From NCBI RefSeq assembly GCF_017464355.1, contig NZ_JAFUAG010000004.1, positions 1 through 64,000 on the forward strand: a stretch of DNA of 64,000 nt, read 5' to 3'. Position numbers and translations under genes: made by a program. The notes beneath the pieces were generated by a model. That model did no database searches. It had not been told where the DNA came from and saw only the letters and a list, made by a program, of their open reading frames with translations. Source of the DNA: Ruminococcus sp. GTDB lineage: Bacteria; Bacillota; Clostridia; Oscillospirales; Ruminococcaceae. This document shows positions 32,581-41,680 of this stretch, piece after piece. Within the stretch, counting starts at the first letter, position 1, and each line of letters opens with the position of its first letter.

Positions 32581-33543
32581 TCACTTATCTTCCTTAACGA
32601 GTTCCTTAAGACCTGTTGCCAGACCTGCAAGGCTCTGTATCTCGCTGGGGATGATGATCTTGGTAGCCTTGCCGTCAGCAGCCTTGCTGAATGCTTCAAG
32701 GCTCTTGAGGGCGATAACTGCTTCGTTAGGATTAGCAGCGTTCAGCTTTACGATGCTGTCTGCCAGTGCGCGCTGTACCATGTCGATAGCCTGCGCTTCA
32801 CCTTCTGCCTCAAGTATCTTCTGCTCCTTGACTGCGTCAGCCCTGAGTATCATGGACTGCTTTTCAGCCTCGGCAGCAAGTATCTGGGATTCCTTATCAG
32901 CCTGGGCTCTGAGTATCTTAGACTCCTTCTCACCTTCTGCAACCAGTATCTGGGACTTCTTTTCAGCCTCAGCCTGGATGACCTTTTCACGTCTCTCACG
33001 GTCAGCCTTCATCTGCTTTTCCATGGCATCCTGGATCTCTCTGGGAGGCAGGATGTTCTTCAGCTCAACTCGCTGTACCTTGATGCCCCAACGGTCTGTA
33101 GCTTCGTCGAGGATAGCAGTGATACGGGTGTTGATGATATCTCTGGAAGTCAGTGTAGCTTCCAGGTCAAGGTCGCCGACGATATTTCTCAGAGTAGTTG
33201 CTGTAAGGTTCTCGATAGCGGAGATAGGTCTTTCAACGCCGTATGTAAACTGCATTGCATTGGTTATCTGGAAGAATACAACGGTGTCTATCTGCATAGT
33301 AACGTTATCCTTGGTGATAACGGACTGAGGCTTGAAGTCAACTACCTGTTCCTTTATAGACACACGCTTTGCAACACGGTCGATAAAGGGGACTTTAACA
33401 TGAAGACCTGTGCCCCATGCTGCGTGGAAAGTACCAAGTCTTTCAACTACAAATACATAAGCCTGGGGAACGATCTTGATGTTGGAAATGATTATCAGTA
33501 CTATCACCGCAATAACGATAAGGATTATCAATATTGGATTCAT
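32581..33543 (-). CDS. SPFH/band-7 membrane protein (stomatin-like, full length)
   Basis: A 320-residue stomatin/paraslipin-like protein. One N-terminal membrane segment (residues 3-22), then the SPFH domain (IVPQAYVFVVERLGTFHAAWGTG through WGIKVQRVELKNILPPREIQ), then a long charged heptad-like coiled coil with repeated AEGEKESKILRA / AEAEKQSMILRA units, and a C-terminal KIIIPSEIQSLAGL. Such proteins form large oligomers in lipid microdomains, usually with an NfeD partner, here two genes upstream. ATG 33543 with GGAGG upstream; earlier in-frame starts have none. Last gene of a three-gene unit. Confidence 0.92.
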   Translation of the reverse strand: MNPILIILIVIAVIVLIIISNIKIVPQAYVFVVERLGTFHAAWGTGLHVKVPFIDRVAKRVSIKEQVVDFKPQSVITKDNVTMQIDTVVFFQITNAMQFTYGVERPISAIENLTATTLRNIVGDLDLEATLTSRDIINTRITAILDEATDRWGIKVQRVELKNILPPREIQDAMEKQMKADRERREKVIQAEAEKKSQILVAEGEKESKILRAQADKESQILAAEAEKQSMILRADAVKEQKILEAEGEAQAIDMVQRALADSIVKLNAANPNEAVIALKSLEAFSKAADGKATKIIIPSEIQSLAGLATGLKELVKEDK

Positions 33544-33574
33544 TTTAATTACCTCCGTAAATTCTACATGATTA

Positions 33575-34072
33575 TTATCGCAGCTCGATACGGCTGACAT
33601 TTATGCCGTATACTTTTGCTTCTTTGCTGACCACAGCTGTGATCTGTGATATAAGTTTCTGTTTGCCTGAGTTTGCAGCATTTTGATCCATACCTGCAAG
33701 GCGCTCGTTCAGTTCTATTTCGGCAGTCCTGGTAACAGCCGAGACAGGAGCTTCAGCATAAGCGAAAACTTCGGGGGCTTCTACTTTATAGAATACCAGC
33801 ATACCCCTGTAGACTATCTGACCGTCAGCAGTGACCACACCGCTTGTGTCGATATCGGATAACTGTTCCGCGGTGGACACCTTAGCTGATACCTTATCAA
33901 GAAACGGCACCAGGAAATGATACCCCGGGCCAAACACCTGATAAAACTTGCCAAGTCTTTCCACAACAAAAGCAGTATCCTGCGGAACTACCCTGAACGA
34001 AGAGACCATAGCAGCGAGGACGATCACTGCAAATACAATAAATAATGCCAAACGAACAGCCCTCCATATCAC
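33575..34072 (-). CDS. Short SPFH-domain protein lacking the coiled coil
   Basis: A 165-residue paralogue of the following SPFH protein: same N-terminal membrane segment and VVPQDTAFVVERLGKFYQVFGPGYHFLVPFLDKV, but the chain ends at KVYGINVSRIELR, exactly where the family's coiled coil should begin. There is no sign of frame disruption or coiled-coil remnant in the 30 bases before the next gene, so the shortness seems natural. It overlaps the nfeD stop by four bases (ATGA), indicating coupling. It may cap or modulate oligomers of the full-length partner (inference). Confidence 0.85.
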   Translation of the reverse strand: MIWRAVRLALFIVFAVIVLAAMVSSFRVVPQDTAFVVERLGKFYQVFGPGYHFLVPFLDKVSAKVSTAEQLSDIDTSGVVTADGQIVYRGMLVFYKVEAPEVFAYAEAPVSAVTRTAEIELNERLAGMDQNAANSGKQKLISQITAVVSKEAKVYGINVSRIELR

Positions 34073-34509
34073 ATTTTGGGTTCAACTATAAGCTTTGCAC
34101 CCGAGACCTCGACCACGCTGACCATATCACCCTTATGTATGATACTTCCGTCAGCCGAGACCGCTGCCCAATAAGTGCCGTCAAGCTTGACTCTGCCTGT
34201 GTTCAGGCTGTTGTCTATGCCTTCGACTACCTGCGCAGTTTTGCCTACGTCCAGCTCAAAATTTGTGGGCACCGCTGTTTTCTGTACTTTTCGTGCCAGC
34301 GGACGTGTCGCGATAAGAAACACTATGGAAGTGATCAAAAATACCGCGAACTGCACCACAAACGGAAGCTTGGCTATCGCACAGAACATAGCTGCCAGCG
34401 AGCCGAGAGCAAACCAGATGCTCAGCAGGCCCGCACCGTTAGCTATCTCAACGATGACGAGAAAAACGAACGCAACAGCCCAGGCAATGATCAATGTAGT
34501 AGCAGTCAT
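34069..34509 (-). CDS. NfeD-family membrane protein
   Basis: A 146-residue NfeD-like protein: four or so membrane segments in residues 1-68 (LLSIWFALGSLAAMFCAI is typical) and a C-terminal OB-fold (VGKTAQVVEGIDNSLNTGRVKLDGTYWAAVSADG...). NfeD proteins bind or assist SPFH proteins, whose genes follow directly. AGGAGC precedes the ATG. First gene of the unit, with a promoter and 5' hairpin upstream. Confidence 0.9.
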   Translation of the reverse strand: MTATTLIIAWAVAFVFLVIVEIANGAGLLSIWFALGSLAAMFCAIAKLPFVVQFAVFLITSIVFLIATRPLARKVQKTAVPTNFELDVGKTAQVVEGIDNSLNTGRVKLDGTYWAAVSADGSIIHKGDMVSVVEVSGAKLIVEPKM

Positions 34510-34553
34510 GAAATTCAGCTCCTTTCCTGTTCTCTGATTTTATTTCTTTTGTT

Positions 34554-34611
34554 CTGACAAAGCTATATGCTTTGTCAGTTAGATTATACCACATTTTTTC
34601 TTTTTTTTCAA
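34554..34611 (-). promoter_or_regulatory. Promoter and 5' hairpin of the nfeD-SPFH operon
   Basis: On the minus strand TTGAAA (34606-34611) and TATAAT (34583-34588) are 17 bases apart. A perfect hairpin, CTGACAAAGC / GCTTTGTCAG (34554-34578), lies at the expected mRNA 5' end, possibly stabilising the message or serving as an operator. Confidence 0.65.
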
Positions 34612-34682
34612 TAGTTTGCATAAGCGAAACAGAAAAAATTTGTATGACGGAACAGTGAAAGATGACTAAAAAACAGATATTT

Positions 34683-34708
34683 CCCGACAAGCCAGATAAC
34701 TTGTCGGG
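34683..34708 (-). terminator. Hairpin downstream of the flavin reductase gene
   Basis: CCCGACAAG / CTTGTCGGG, exact nine-bp stem, eight-base loop, 22 bases after the flavin reductase stop. The U-run on the minus strand is interrupted, so termination strength is uncertain. Confidence 0.5.
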
Positions 34709-34730
34709 TGACACAAAATGTCAAGGCTGT

Positions 34731-35264
34731 TTACTTTATATATACTTTTTTGATGACACCTATGTACTGTATATGCTGGTCGCCGTTGGGATAGAATGCA
34801 TCTATGAAAGACCTGTTGAGGTAGCACTCGTCTTTCATAGGCTGAACGTATGCCTTTTCACATACCAGCACGAGCTTTGCCTGAGCAAATGCGGTAGTGT
34901 CATCGGTAAATACGGGAGTAAGGCCTGTTTCGGCGGCTTTGTCGCAGTCACGGCCGCTGTTTGCACCGCAGAATGCCAGCGCTTTCCTTTCACTCTCATC
35001 GAAAAAGCAAGCTGTAAAGGTATCTGCCTTGTCAACAAATCCTCTGGTAAAGCGCTGAGGTCTGATAACTGTGGTAAAGGTTGGCTTGCCCCACATTATG
35101 CCCGTAAAGCCCCAGGAAGCTGTCATGGTGTTCCAGCCGTCCTCATTGCCTGCTGTCACAAGGAACCATTCCTTGTCTATCTTCTTAAAAGGATTAAAGG
35201 GCATATCGTAAAGCTCTGAAAGTTCTGCCTCTCTGAAACCGTATTTTTCTGTAAGTATATTCAT
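34731..35264 (-). CDS. Flavin reductase-like FMN-binding protein
   Basis: A 177-residue single-domain FMN-binding split-barrel protein of the flavin-reductase-like family: WFLVTAGNEDGWNTMTASWGFTGIMWGKPTFTTVIRPQRFT is the FMN-binding region and DTFTACFFDESERKALAFCGANSGRDCDK the family's second block. It probably reduces flavin or binds FMN for another oxidoreductase. Single gene, substrate and partner unknown. Confidence 0.88.
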   Translation of the reverse strand: MNILTEKYGFREAELSELYDMPFNPFKKIDKEWFLVTAGNEDGWNTMTASWGFTGIMWGKPTFTTVIRPQRFTRGFVDKADTFTACFFDESERKALAFCGANSGRDCDKAAETGLTPVFTDDTTAFAQAKLVLVCEKAYVQPMKDECYLNRSFIDAFYPNGDQHIQYIGVIKKVYIK

Positions 35265-35443
35265 GATGATCTACCGCCTTTCGATTAATCTGTTGTTTCT
35301 CAGAACATACTACCATTATACTCCATTTTTTGTGAAAATGCAACCATTTTGTAATTGCTTTTTTTGTTAAACCATGTTATAATATCAATGTATAGGGCGT
35401 ATTCGTTGGAAAATATTTGTCTGTGAGATTTGGGAAAATCTAT

Positions 35444-35561
35444 ATTATGCATTTTATTCTGCATAATATCGTGTGATATACATAATATTCACTGAATATT
35501 TGCATATTTTGAGAATTTTATGCGTAAAGCCCCTTGACAAATCCGAATAAAGGTGTATAAT
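35444..35561 (+). promoter_or_regulatory. argG promoter region with ARG-box-like palindromes
   Basis: TTGACA (35534-35539) and TATAAT (35556-35561), spacer 16. Upstream, ATTATGCA-N8-TGCATAAT (35444-35468) reads GAATAAAATGCAT on the minus strand, close to the Bacillus AhrC box, and AATATTCA-C-TGAATATT (35484-35500) is followed by TGCATATTTTGAG. These fit ArgR binding; argR lies at 58784. The rest of the 360-base gap is AT-rich without an ORF. Confidence 0.6.
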
Positions 35562-35625
35562 ATGTATATTGTCTGACATATTATTGGCCTTATGCCTGAA
35601 ATTTTATTTTTTGGAGGAACACATC

Positions 35626-36858
35626 ATGGCTAAAGAAATCAAAAAAGTTGTACTCGCTTATTCGGGCGGACTTGATACTTCTATCATCATTCCGTGGCTG
35701 AAGGAAAACTACAATAACTGTGAAGTAATTGCAGTTTCCGGTGATGTTGGTCAGGGAACTGAGCTGGACGGGCTGGAGGAGAAGGCTATCAAGACCGGCG
35801 CTTCCAAGCTGTACATCGAGGATCTGACCGAAGAATTCATCACTGACTACGTTTATCCTACCGTTCAGGCAGGCGCAGTTTACGAGAACCAGTATCTGCT
35901 GGGTACTTCCTTTGCAAGACCTATCATTGCCAAGAGGATCGCTGAGATCGCTATCAAGGAAGGCGCTGACGCTATCTGCCACGGCTGCACCGGCAAGGGC
36001 AACGACCAGGTAAGATTTGAGCTGGCTATCAAGGCTTTCGCACCTGATATGCAGATCATCGCTCCCTGGAGGATCTGGGACATCAAGTCCAGAGATCAGG
36101 AGATCGACTACGCTGAGGCACACAACATTCCTCTGAAGATAAACAGAGAGACCAACTATTCCAAGGATAAGAACCTGTGGCACCTTTCTCATGAGGGTCT
36201 GGATCTTGAGGATCCTGCAAATGAGCCTCAGTATGAGAAGCCCGGTTTCCTGGAGCTGGGTGTATCTCCCCTGCAGGCACCTGACAAGCCCACTTATGTT
36301 ACTATCCACTTTGAGAAGGGCATACCTACTGCTGTTGACGGCGTTGAGATGGGCGGCAAGGAACTCGTTACCAAGCTGAACGAACTGGGCGGCGCTAACG
36401 GTATCGGTCTGGCTGACCTGGTTGAGAACAGACTGGTAGGCATGAAGTCCAGAGGCGTTTATGAAACTCCCGGCGGAACGATCCTGTACAAGGCTCACGA
36501 AGTTCTGGAGACCATCACTATCGACAAGGAAACTGCACGCATCAAGCAGTACCTGGGCATCAAGTTCGCTGATATCGTTTATAACGGTCAGTGGTTCACA
36601 CCTCTGAGAGAGGCACTGAGCGCATTCGTTACCGAAACTCAGAAGACTGTTACAGGTGACGTTAAGCTGAAGCTGTACAAGGGCAACATCATCAATGCAG
36701 GCGTTACTTCTCCTTATACTCTGTATGATGAGGAAGTTGCGACCTTTGATGAGGACGATGTTTACAATCAGGCCGATTCTGCAGGCTTTATCAACCTCTT
36801 CGGTCTGCCGATAAAGGTCCGCGCTAAGCTGGAGCAGAAGAGAAACGCGCAGAAGTAA
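35626..36858 (+). CDS. argG: Argininosuccinate synthase
   Basis: Cytosolic enzyme joining citrulline and aspartate with ATP in arginine synthesis. The 410 residues include the N-type ATP pyrophosphatase loop [32 protein letters not shown], and [23 protein letters not shown] 35626 has TTGGAGGA upstream and agrees with homologues; the 19 codons before it in the frame are leader. Codon choice is strongly biased, suggesting high expression. It heads the arginine gene block. Confidence 0.97.
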   Translation: MAKEIKKVVLAYSGGLDTSIIIPWLKENYNNCEVIAVSGDVGQGTELDGLEEKAIKTGASKLYIEDLTEEFITDYVYPTVQAGAVYENQYLLGTSFARPIIAKRIAEIAIKEGADAICHGCTGKGNDQVRFELAIKAFAPDMQIIAPWRIWDIKSRDQEIDYAEAHNIPLKINRETNYSKDKNLWHLSHEGLDLEDPANEPQYEKPGFLELGVSPLQAPDKPTYVTIHFEKGIPTAVDGVEMGGKELVTKLNELGGANGIGLADLVENRLVGMKSRGVYETPGGTILYKAHEVLETITIDKETARIKQYLGIKFADIVYNGQWFTPLREALSAFVTETQKTVTGDVKLKLYKGNIINAGVTSPYTLYDEEVATFDEDDVYNQADSAGFINLFGLPIKVRAKLEQKRNAQK

Positions 36859-36896
36859 TCAATTTCTGCAAAAATCTATTTTTAGGAGGTCATAGT

Positions 36897-37328
36897 ATGT
36901 CAGACAATAATTCTTACTTTGAACCCGGCTTCGATAAGAAGGTTGAGATCTCTTACGACAATCTGCCCAACTCGTCTTTTGAAGATGTTAATCTGGGCGA
37001 AGCTACGTTCACGAATGTTAACCTGAAGGGCTCTAACTTCGAGGACGTGAACATGGACGATACTGTTTTTGACAACATCAGTATGCAGAATACCAAGTTC
37101 ACTGATATGTACATGGTAAATTCCCGTTTCCTGGGTGTCAACATCAGCGGTTCAAGATTCGGCTGCTCTATAATGAACAATGTCGAATTCAAGAACCCCG
37201 ATCTGAAGAACTCTCAGTTCATACACTGTGACCTTACAGGCGTTGAGATCAGTGATTGCAAGATCGACGGTCTCAAGATCAACGGTATCGATATCCAGAA
37301 GCTGCTGGAACAGCACGAAAAGGAATAA
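36897..37328 (+). CDS. Pentapeptide-repeat protein between argG and argH
   Basis: A 143-residue protein: a short N-terminal region, then about 18 degenerate pentapeptide repeats from residue 25 (SSFEDVNLGEATFTNVNLKGSNFEDVNMDDTVF), closing with IDGLKINGIDIQKLLEQHEKE, a typical helical end. AGGAGG precedes the ATG, 38 bases after argG, so it is probably in the argG transcript. Its strongly biased codons resemble argG, suggesting real expression. The function in an arginine operon is unknown. It is distinct from the one at 31243. Confidence 0.85.
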   Translation: MSDNNSYFEPGFDKKVEISYDNLPNSSFEDVNLGEATFTNVNLKGSNFEDVNMDDTVFDNISMQNTKFTDMYMVNSRFLGVNISGSRFGCSIMNNVEFKNPDLKNSQFIHCDLTGVEISDCKIDGLKINGIDIQKLLEQHEKE

Positions 37329-37350
37329 TGTCGTAACTTCTGACAAAATG

Positions 37351-37512
37351 CAGGCATGGGGCAGGATAACTCGTTCGGGTTATTTTGCCCGCGCCTGTTT
37401 ATACAGACCGTTCTTTTTGGGACGGCCTGTGTAAGCAGACGAGCTTTCAGATGCTTAAAGATGATGATATGGCAATAACTTAAGATAAAACAGCGGAGTT
37501 TTAAAAACTCCG
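37351..37512 (+). ncRNA. Structured argG-argH intergenic region (three hairpins)
   Basis: CAGGC...GCCTG encloses GGGCA...TGCCC and ATAAC...GTTAT in one long hairpin (37351-37397); ACAG-x-CCGT...ACGG-x-CTGT forms a second (37403-37430); CGGAGTTTT / AAAACTCCG a third (37494-37512). None has a good U-run. The three could be RNA-processing or stability elements in the operon message, or a regulatory RNA. No known family was recognised. Confidence 0.45.
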
Positions 37513-37542
37513 AAATATTCACAGGATAGGAAGGTAACTGAC

Positions 37543-38916
37543 ATGGCAGGAAAAATGTGGGCGGGACGCTTCACTAAAGAGGTCGATGAGAGGGTAAACG
37601 ATTTTAACTCCTCTATCTCTTTTGACCACAGGATGTATAAACAGGATATCGAGGGTTCTATGGCTCATGCAACTATGCTTGGCGAATGCGGGATAATCGA
37701 TATCGAGGAAAGCAGAAAGATAGTTGAGGGGCTCAAGGGTATTCTTGCTGATATAGACAGCGGAAAGCTGCAGTTTGATCCCACTGCGGAGGATGTGCAT
37801 ATGTTCGTTGAGGCTGAGCTGACTTCAAGACTTGGCGATACAGGCAAGAGACTTCACACTGCAAGATCAAGAAACGATCAGGTAGCACTGGATATCAGAA
37901 TGAACCTGAAAGTTGAAGCTGATGAGATAATCAAGCTGGTCAAGGAACTGGAAGATACCATTCTCAATATGGCAGAAAAGCACCTGACTACTGTAATGCC
38001 CGGCTACACTCATATGCAGAGGGCACAGCCCATAACCTTTGCGCACCACCTTATGGCATACGCAAATATGCTGCTGCGTGACCTCGGCAGACTGGAAGAT
38101 TGCAAGAAGCGTCTTAACATAATGCCTCTTGGCAGCGGCGCACTGGCTTCAACCACTTATCCCATAAACAGACAGCGTGTATGCGAACTGCTGGGCTTTG
38201 ATGAGATAACACAGAATTCCCTTGACGGTGTTTCTGACAGAGATTTCTGCATCGAACTAGCTTCTGCTATCTCTATACTGATGATGCACCTTTCGAGATT
38301 TTCTGAGGAGATCATCATGTGGTGCTCATGGGAGTTCAAGTTTGTTGAACTTGACGATGCATATGCAACGGGTTCTTCCATAATGCCCCAGAAGAAAAAT
38401 CCCGATGTTACCGAGCTTATCAGAGGTAAGACAGGCCGTGTTTACGGCGACCTTAACACCCTGCTGGTGATGATGAAGGGCATTCCCCTGGCATATAATA
38501 AGGATATGCAGGAGGATAAGGAAGCTATCTTTGATGCTATTGACACAGTAAAGCTTTGCCTTAAGACCTTTATTCCCATGCTGGATACTATGACAGTTCT
38601 TAAGGACAATATGAGAAATGCCGCAGCAAGAGGATTTATCAATGCTACAGATTGTGCAGATTATCTGGTAAAGAAAGGTATGCCTTTCAGAGATGCTTAC
38701 AAGATAACAGGTACACTGGTCCATACCTGTATCGAACAGAACTGCACACTGGAAACTCTGCCCCTGGAAGAATATAAAAAGCTCACAGAGAATTTTGATA
38801 ATGATGTTTATGAGGCTATTAGTCTTGACACCTGCGTTATGCAGAGAAAAGCCGCAGGCGGCCCTGCACCTGAGTCTGTAAAGTCGCAGATAGCATATGT
38901 CCGTGAAAGGCTTTGA
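37543..38916 (+). CDS. argH: Argininosuccinate lyase
   Basis: Last step of arginine synthesis: argininosuccinate to arginine + fumarate. The 457 residues contain [19 protein letters not shown] at the start, [28 protein letters not shown] and the superfamily signature [13 protein letters not shown]. Ribosome site TAGGAAGG. Full length. It overlaps the next ORF by 20 bases. Confidence 0.97.
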   Translation: MAGKMWAGRFTKEVDERVNDFNSSISFDHRMYKQDIEGSMAHATMLGECGIIDIEESRKIVEGLKGILADIDSGKLQFDPTAEDVHMFVEAELTSRLGDTGKRLHTARSRNDQVALDIRMNLKVEADEIIKLVKELEDTILNMAEKHLTTVMPGYTHMQRAQPITFAHHLMAYANMLLRDLGRLEDCKKRLNIMPLGSGALASTTYPINRQRVCELLGFDEITQNSLDGVSDRDFCIELASAISILMMHLSRFSEEIIMWCSWEFKFVELDDAYATGSSIMPQKKNPDVTELIRGKTGRVYGDLNTLLVMMKGIPLAYNKDMQEDKEAIFDAIDTVKLCLKTFIPMLDTMTVLKDNMRNAAARGFINATDCADYLVKKGMPFRDAYKITGTLVHTCIEQNCTLETLPLEEYKKLTENFDNDVYEAISLDTCVMQRKAAGGPAPESVKSQIAYVRERL

Positions 38917-39370
38917 TAAAATAAGGCAGAGTGCCGAACTCAGTGCGGCAGCTACCGGTGTCATCTGGTTTTTGTTCGGGGCAGCGCTTTTGCTGTTTGT
39001 GGATAAGGTATATCCCTCACCCCTTTCACTTATGCTGGGATTTGGATTTGTTTATCCCGCAGTATGCCTGGTGCTGTTTTTCAGGCTGTGCAAACGTCAC
39101 GGGGTGATGTGGTACTTCCCTGCTGCGGTCATAGCGGCGACGGTTTTGATGTATTTGCTTTGGGACGCTTACAGAGCGGTGATACCGAACCTTATAGTGA
39201 TGACTATACTCTGTCTGCTTTTTGGCTGCGGTCTTGGAGGCTGCTTTTCGGACAAGGAGGCGGTTAAAGCTTACCGCGAACAGAAAAAGCTGAAAAAGCT
39301 GGGCGAGGACAAGCCTTATACTTCCATACTGGAAGATGATCCTTCTAAGAAAAACAAGAATACGAAATAG
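38897..39370 (+). CDS. Small membrane protein of unknown function
   Basis: A 157-residue protein with about four membrane segments in residues 15-120 ([67 protein letters not shown]) and a Lys-rich cytoplasmic tail. It begins inside the argH coding end (20-base overlap), so its translation is coupled to argH, and argC starts 14 bases after it. No family recognised. The start codon could alternatively be the GTG two codons later. Confidence 0.65.
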   Translation: MSVKGFDKIRQSAELSAAATGVIWFLFGAALLLFVDKVYPSPLSLMLGFGFVYPAVCLVLFFRLCKRHGVMWYFPAAVIAATVLMYLLWDAYRAVIPNLIVMTILCLLFGCGLGGCFSDKEAVKAYREQKKLKKLGEDKPYTSILEDDPSKKNKNTK

Positions 39371-39384
39371 GATGTGAAATAGAT

Positions 39385-40338
39385 ATGAGCAATAAATTCA
39401 AGGTCTTTATAGACGGCAAAGCAGGTACAACGGGTCTGAAGATATATGAGAGGCTCGGCAAGCGCGATGATATCGAGATACTGCTTATAGATGAAGATAA
39501 GCGCAAGGACGTCAATGAGCGTGCAAGACTTATAAACAGTGCGGATATAGTTTTCCTCTGCCTGCCCGATGCAGCTGCCAAGGAAGCTGTGGCGCTCTGC
39601 ACCGACCCTGATGTCAAGATAATAGATGCTTCCACCGCACACAGAACTAACGATGATTGGGACTATGGTTTTCCTGAGCTTTCCGAGAAGCACAGGGAGA
39701 ATATACGCAATTCAAAAAGAGTTGCAAACCCGGGCTGCTATGCCAGCGGATTTATCTCTCTGGTATATCCTCTGGTCAAGGCAGGTGTTCTGCCTGAGGA
39801 TTATCCTCTGGTTGCCCACGCAGTTTCAGGCTACAGCGGCGGCGGAAACAAGATGATAGCTGCTATCGAGGGTGCTGACAAGACCTTTGAGATGAACTCG
39901 CCAAGACAGTATGCACTGGCACAGCACCACAAGCATCTGCCTGAGATGCAGAAGGTCTGCGGACTTAAGTATGCACCTATGTTCAATCCCATAGTTGATG
40001 ATTATTACAGCGGAATGGTGGTATCTGTGCCGCTGGTAACAAGGGCACTCAGCAAGAAGTATACACCCGCTGATATCCATGAGATAATGACCGCACACTA
40101 TGCAGGTCAGCACTTTGTAAAGGTCATGGAGCTTGGCGGTGAGGAAACACTTCCCGATGGTTTCCTGGCAGCAAATACTCTGGCAGATACCAATAATATG
40201 CAGATATTTGTTTTCGGCAACGATGAGCAGATACTGCTTTGTTCAAGACTTGACAATCTCGGCAAGGGCGCCAGCGGTGCGGCTTTGCAGAATATGAACA
40301 TAATGCTTGGCCTTGATGAAACTATCGGCCTTGAATAG
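39385..40338 (+). CDS. argC: N-acetyl-gamma-glutamyl-phosphate reductase (short, type 2)
   Basis: Third step of ornithine synthesis, reducing N-acetylglutamyl phosphate with NADPH. The 317 residues match the shorter ArgC type. DGKAGTTGLKIYERL is the nucleotide-binding loop and RVANPGCYASGFISL contains the catalytic Cys. HKHLPEMQKVCGL and DYYSGMVVSVPLV follow. Strong AGGATGTGA ribosome area; in operon with its neighbours. Confidence 0.94.
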   Translation: MSNKFKVFIDGKAGTTGLKIYERLGKRDDIEILLIDEDKRKDVNERARLINSADIVFLCLPDAAAKEAVALCTDPDVKIIDASTAHRTNDDWDYGFPELSEKHRENIRNSKRVANPGCYASGFISLVYPLVKAGVLPEDYPLVAHAVSGYSGGGNKMIAAIEGADKTFEMNSPRQYALAQHHKHLPEMQKVCGLKYAPMFNPIVDDYYSGMVVSVPLVTRALSKKYTPADIHEIMTAHYAGQHFVKVMELGGEETLPDGFLAANTLADTNNMQIFVFGNDEQILLCSRLDNLGKGASGAALQNMNIMLGLDETIGLE

Positions 40339-40365
40339 ACCAAATAGAAATTCCGAGGATTATTT

Positions 40366-41661
40366 ATGAAAAGATCAGCAATAGCGGTACTGGCGATATG
40401 CATGGCTTTTACGGCAACTGCCTGTGGCAATATCGGCAGACCTGACCCAAAAACTATCACAAAAAAAAGCGGCAGCGACACCGTAAGCACCGAGAGCAAA
40501 ATCACCACCGATGAGGAAGATATAACTGTCGATGTGAGTTCAGAACCCGATGTGGAAGTTGTTCCCGAGGTATATTCGCCCGAAGATGATACCGAGGCTT
40601 TCGTAGATGCAACTATGAAGAACATGACCCTTGAAGAAAAGGTGGGGCAGCTGTTCTTTGTGAGGGCTGATGCTCTGGAAACAGGCTTTGAGGCCAGTGT
40701 TGTGAATAATGATGATATCGGCGGTGTAACATTCGTTGACAAGATGATGGAAGATGCGCTGGACAAGTACCATGTGGGCGGTGTACAGCTTTTTGAGAAG
40801 AACATAGTTGATGAGGAACAGCTGAAAAAAATGACGGCTGACCTGCAGGATAAGTCGGCGCTGCCGCTGTTCATCGGTGTTGAGGAGATAGGCGGAGATT
40901 ATGCCCCTGTTGCCAACAACATGAATTTCAATGTAGAGCTTTTCGACAATATGAACGTCATCGGAGCTTCTGCCAGTGAGGATAAGGCAAAGTCCATGGG
41001 CAAGGCCATTGGCGGATATCTGGTAAGTTATGGTGTTAATGTTGATTTTGCACCTGTTGCTGATGTTTCCGTAAGCTCTGACAGTGTGAGCGACAGCAAT
41101 TTCAGCGCTGAGCCGCTGATAGCTGCGAGTCTGGTAAAGGCTGAGATAGACGGCCTGCATGAGGGCGGTGTGATGACCGCCGTAAACCATTTCCCGAACT
41201 ATGCTGACGGAAATGCAAATACCGATAAGGTGTTGAATAACGGCAATTCCTGGGAATATATGCTGGATAACGAGCTGTTGCCTTATATCAATATACTTGA
41301 TACGACAGATATGCTCATGGTCGGTCACGTTGACCTGCCCTCGGTTGTTTCCGACGGCTGGCCTGCTTCGATGTCTCAGGACCTTATTGAGGGCAAGGTA
41401 AGAGGTGAGTTGGGTTATGACGGTGTCATAATAACTGACTCTATGTCTGCCAAGTCTGTCAGGAAAAATTATGTTCAGCGCGAATGTGCGGTAGAAGCTA
41501 TCATCGCAGGTGCTGACATAGTGCTTACCCCCTACGACCTAGATGAAGCTTTTGATTCAGTAATGAAAGCTGTAGAGGACGGCAAGATAAGCGAAGGAAG
41601 AATTGATGAGAGCGTAAAGCGTATACTCACTTTAAAGGCTGAAAACGGACTTTTCGGCTGA
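40366..41661 (+). CDS. GH3-family (NagZ-like) lipoprotein, probably degenerate
   Basis: A 431-residue exported lipoprotein (Cys20, ATAC lipobox) with an acidic spacer, then a GH3 beta-N-acetylhexosaminidase-like barrel: MTLEEKVGQLFFVR, VGGVQLFEKN, NVDFAPVADVSV, and GVIITDSMSAKS with the nucleophile Asp358. The KHFPG-type loop reads VNHFPNYADGNANTD, with Asn274 in place of the substrate-binding Lys and no His for the acid/base dyad; the EGG loop is VEEIGGDY without the usual Arg. The fold is present but catalysis is doubtful. It may bind peptidoglycan fragments. Lying between argC and argJ is odd for a cell-wall protein. Confidence 0.85.
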   Translation: MKRSAIAVLAICMAFTATACGNIGRPDPKTITKKSGSDTVSTESKITTDEEDITVDVSSEPDVEVVPEVYSPEDDTEAFVDATMKNMTLEEKVGQLFFVRADALETGFEASVVNNDDIGGVTFVDKMMEDALDKYHVGGVQLFEKNIVDEEQLKKMTADLQDKSALPLFIGVEEIGGDYAPVANNMNFNVELFDNMNVIGASASEDKAKSMGKAIGGYLVSYGVNVDFAPVADVSVSSDSVSDSNFSAEPLIAASLVKAEIDGLHEGGVMTAVNHFPNYADGNANTDKVLNNGNSWEYMLDNELLPYINILDTTDMLMVGHVDLPSVVSDGWPASMSQDLIEGKVRGELGYDGVIITDSMSAKSVRKNYVQRECAVEAIIAGADIVLTPYDLDEAFDSVMKAVEDGKISEGRIDESVKRILTLKAENGLFG

Positions 41662-41680
41662 TATGTAAGGAGATATTGAT

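Noticed and set aside
33575..34072. Frameshifted SPFH pseudogene
   Set aside because: No remaining coiled-coil coding was found in any frame after the stop, and the gene is coupled to nfeD; better read as a natural short form.
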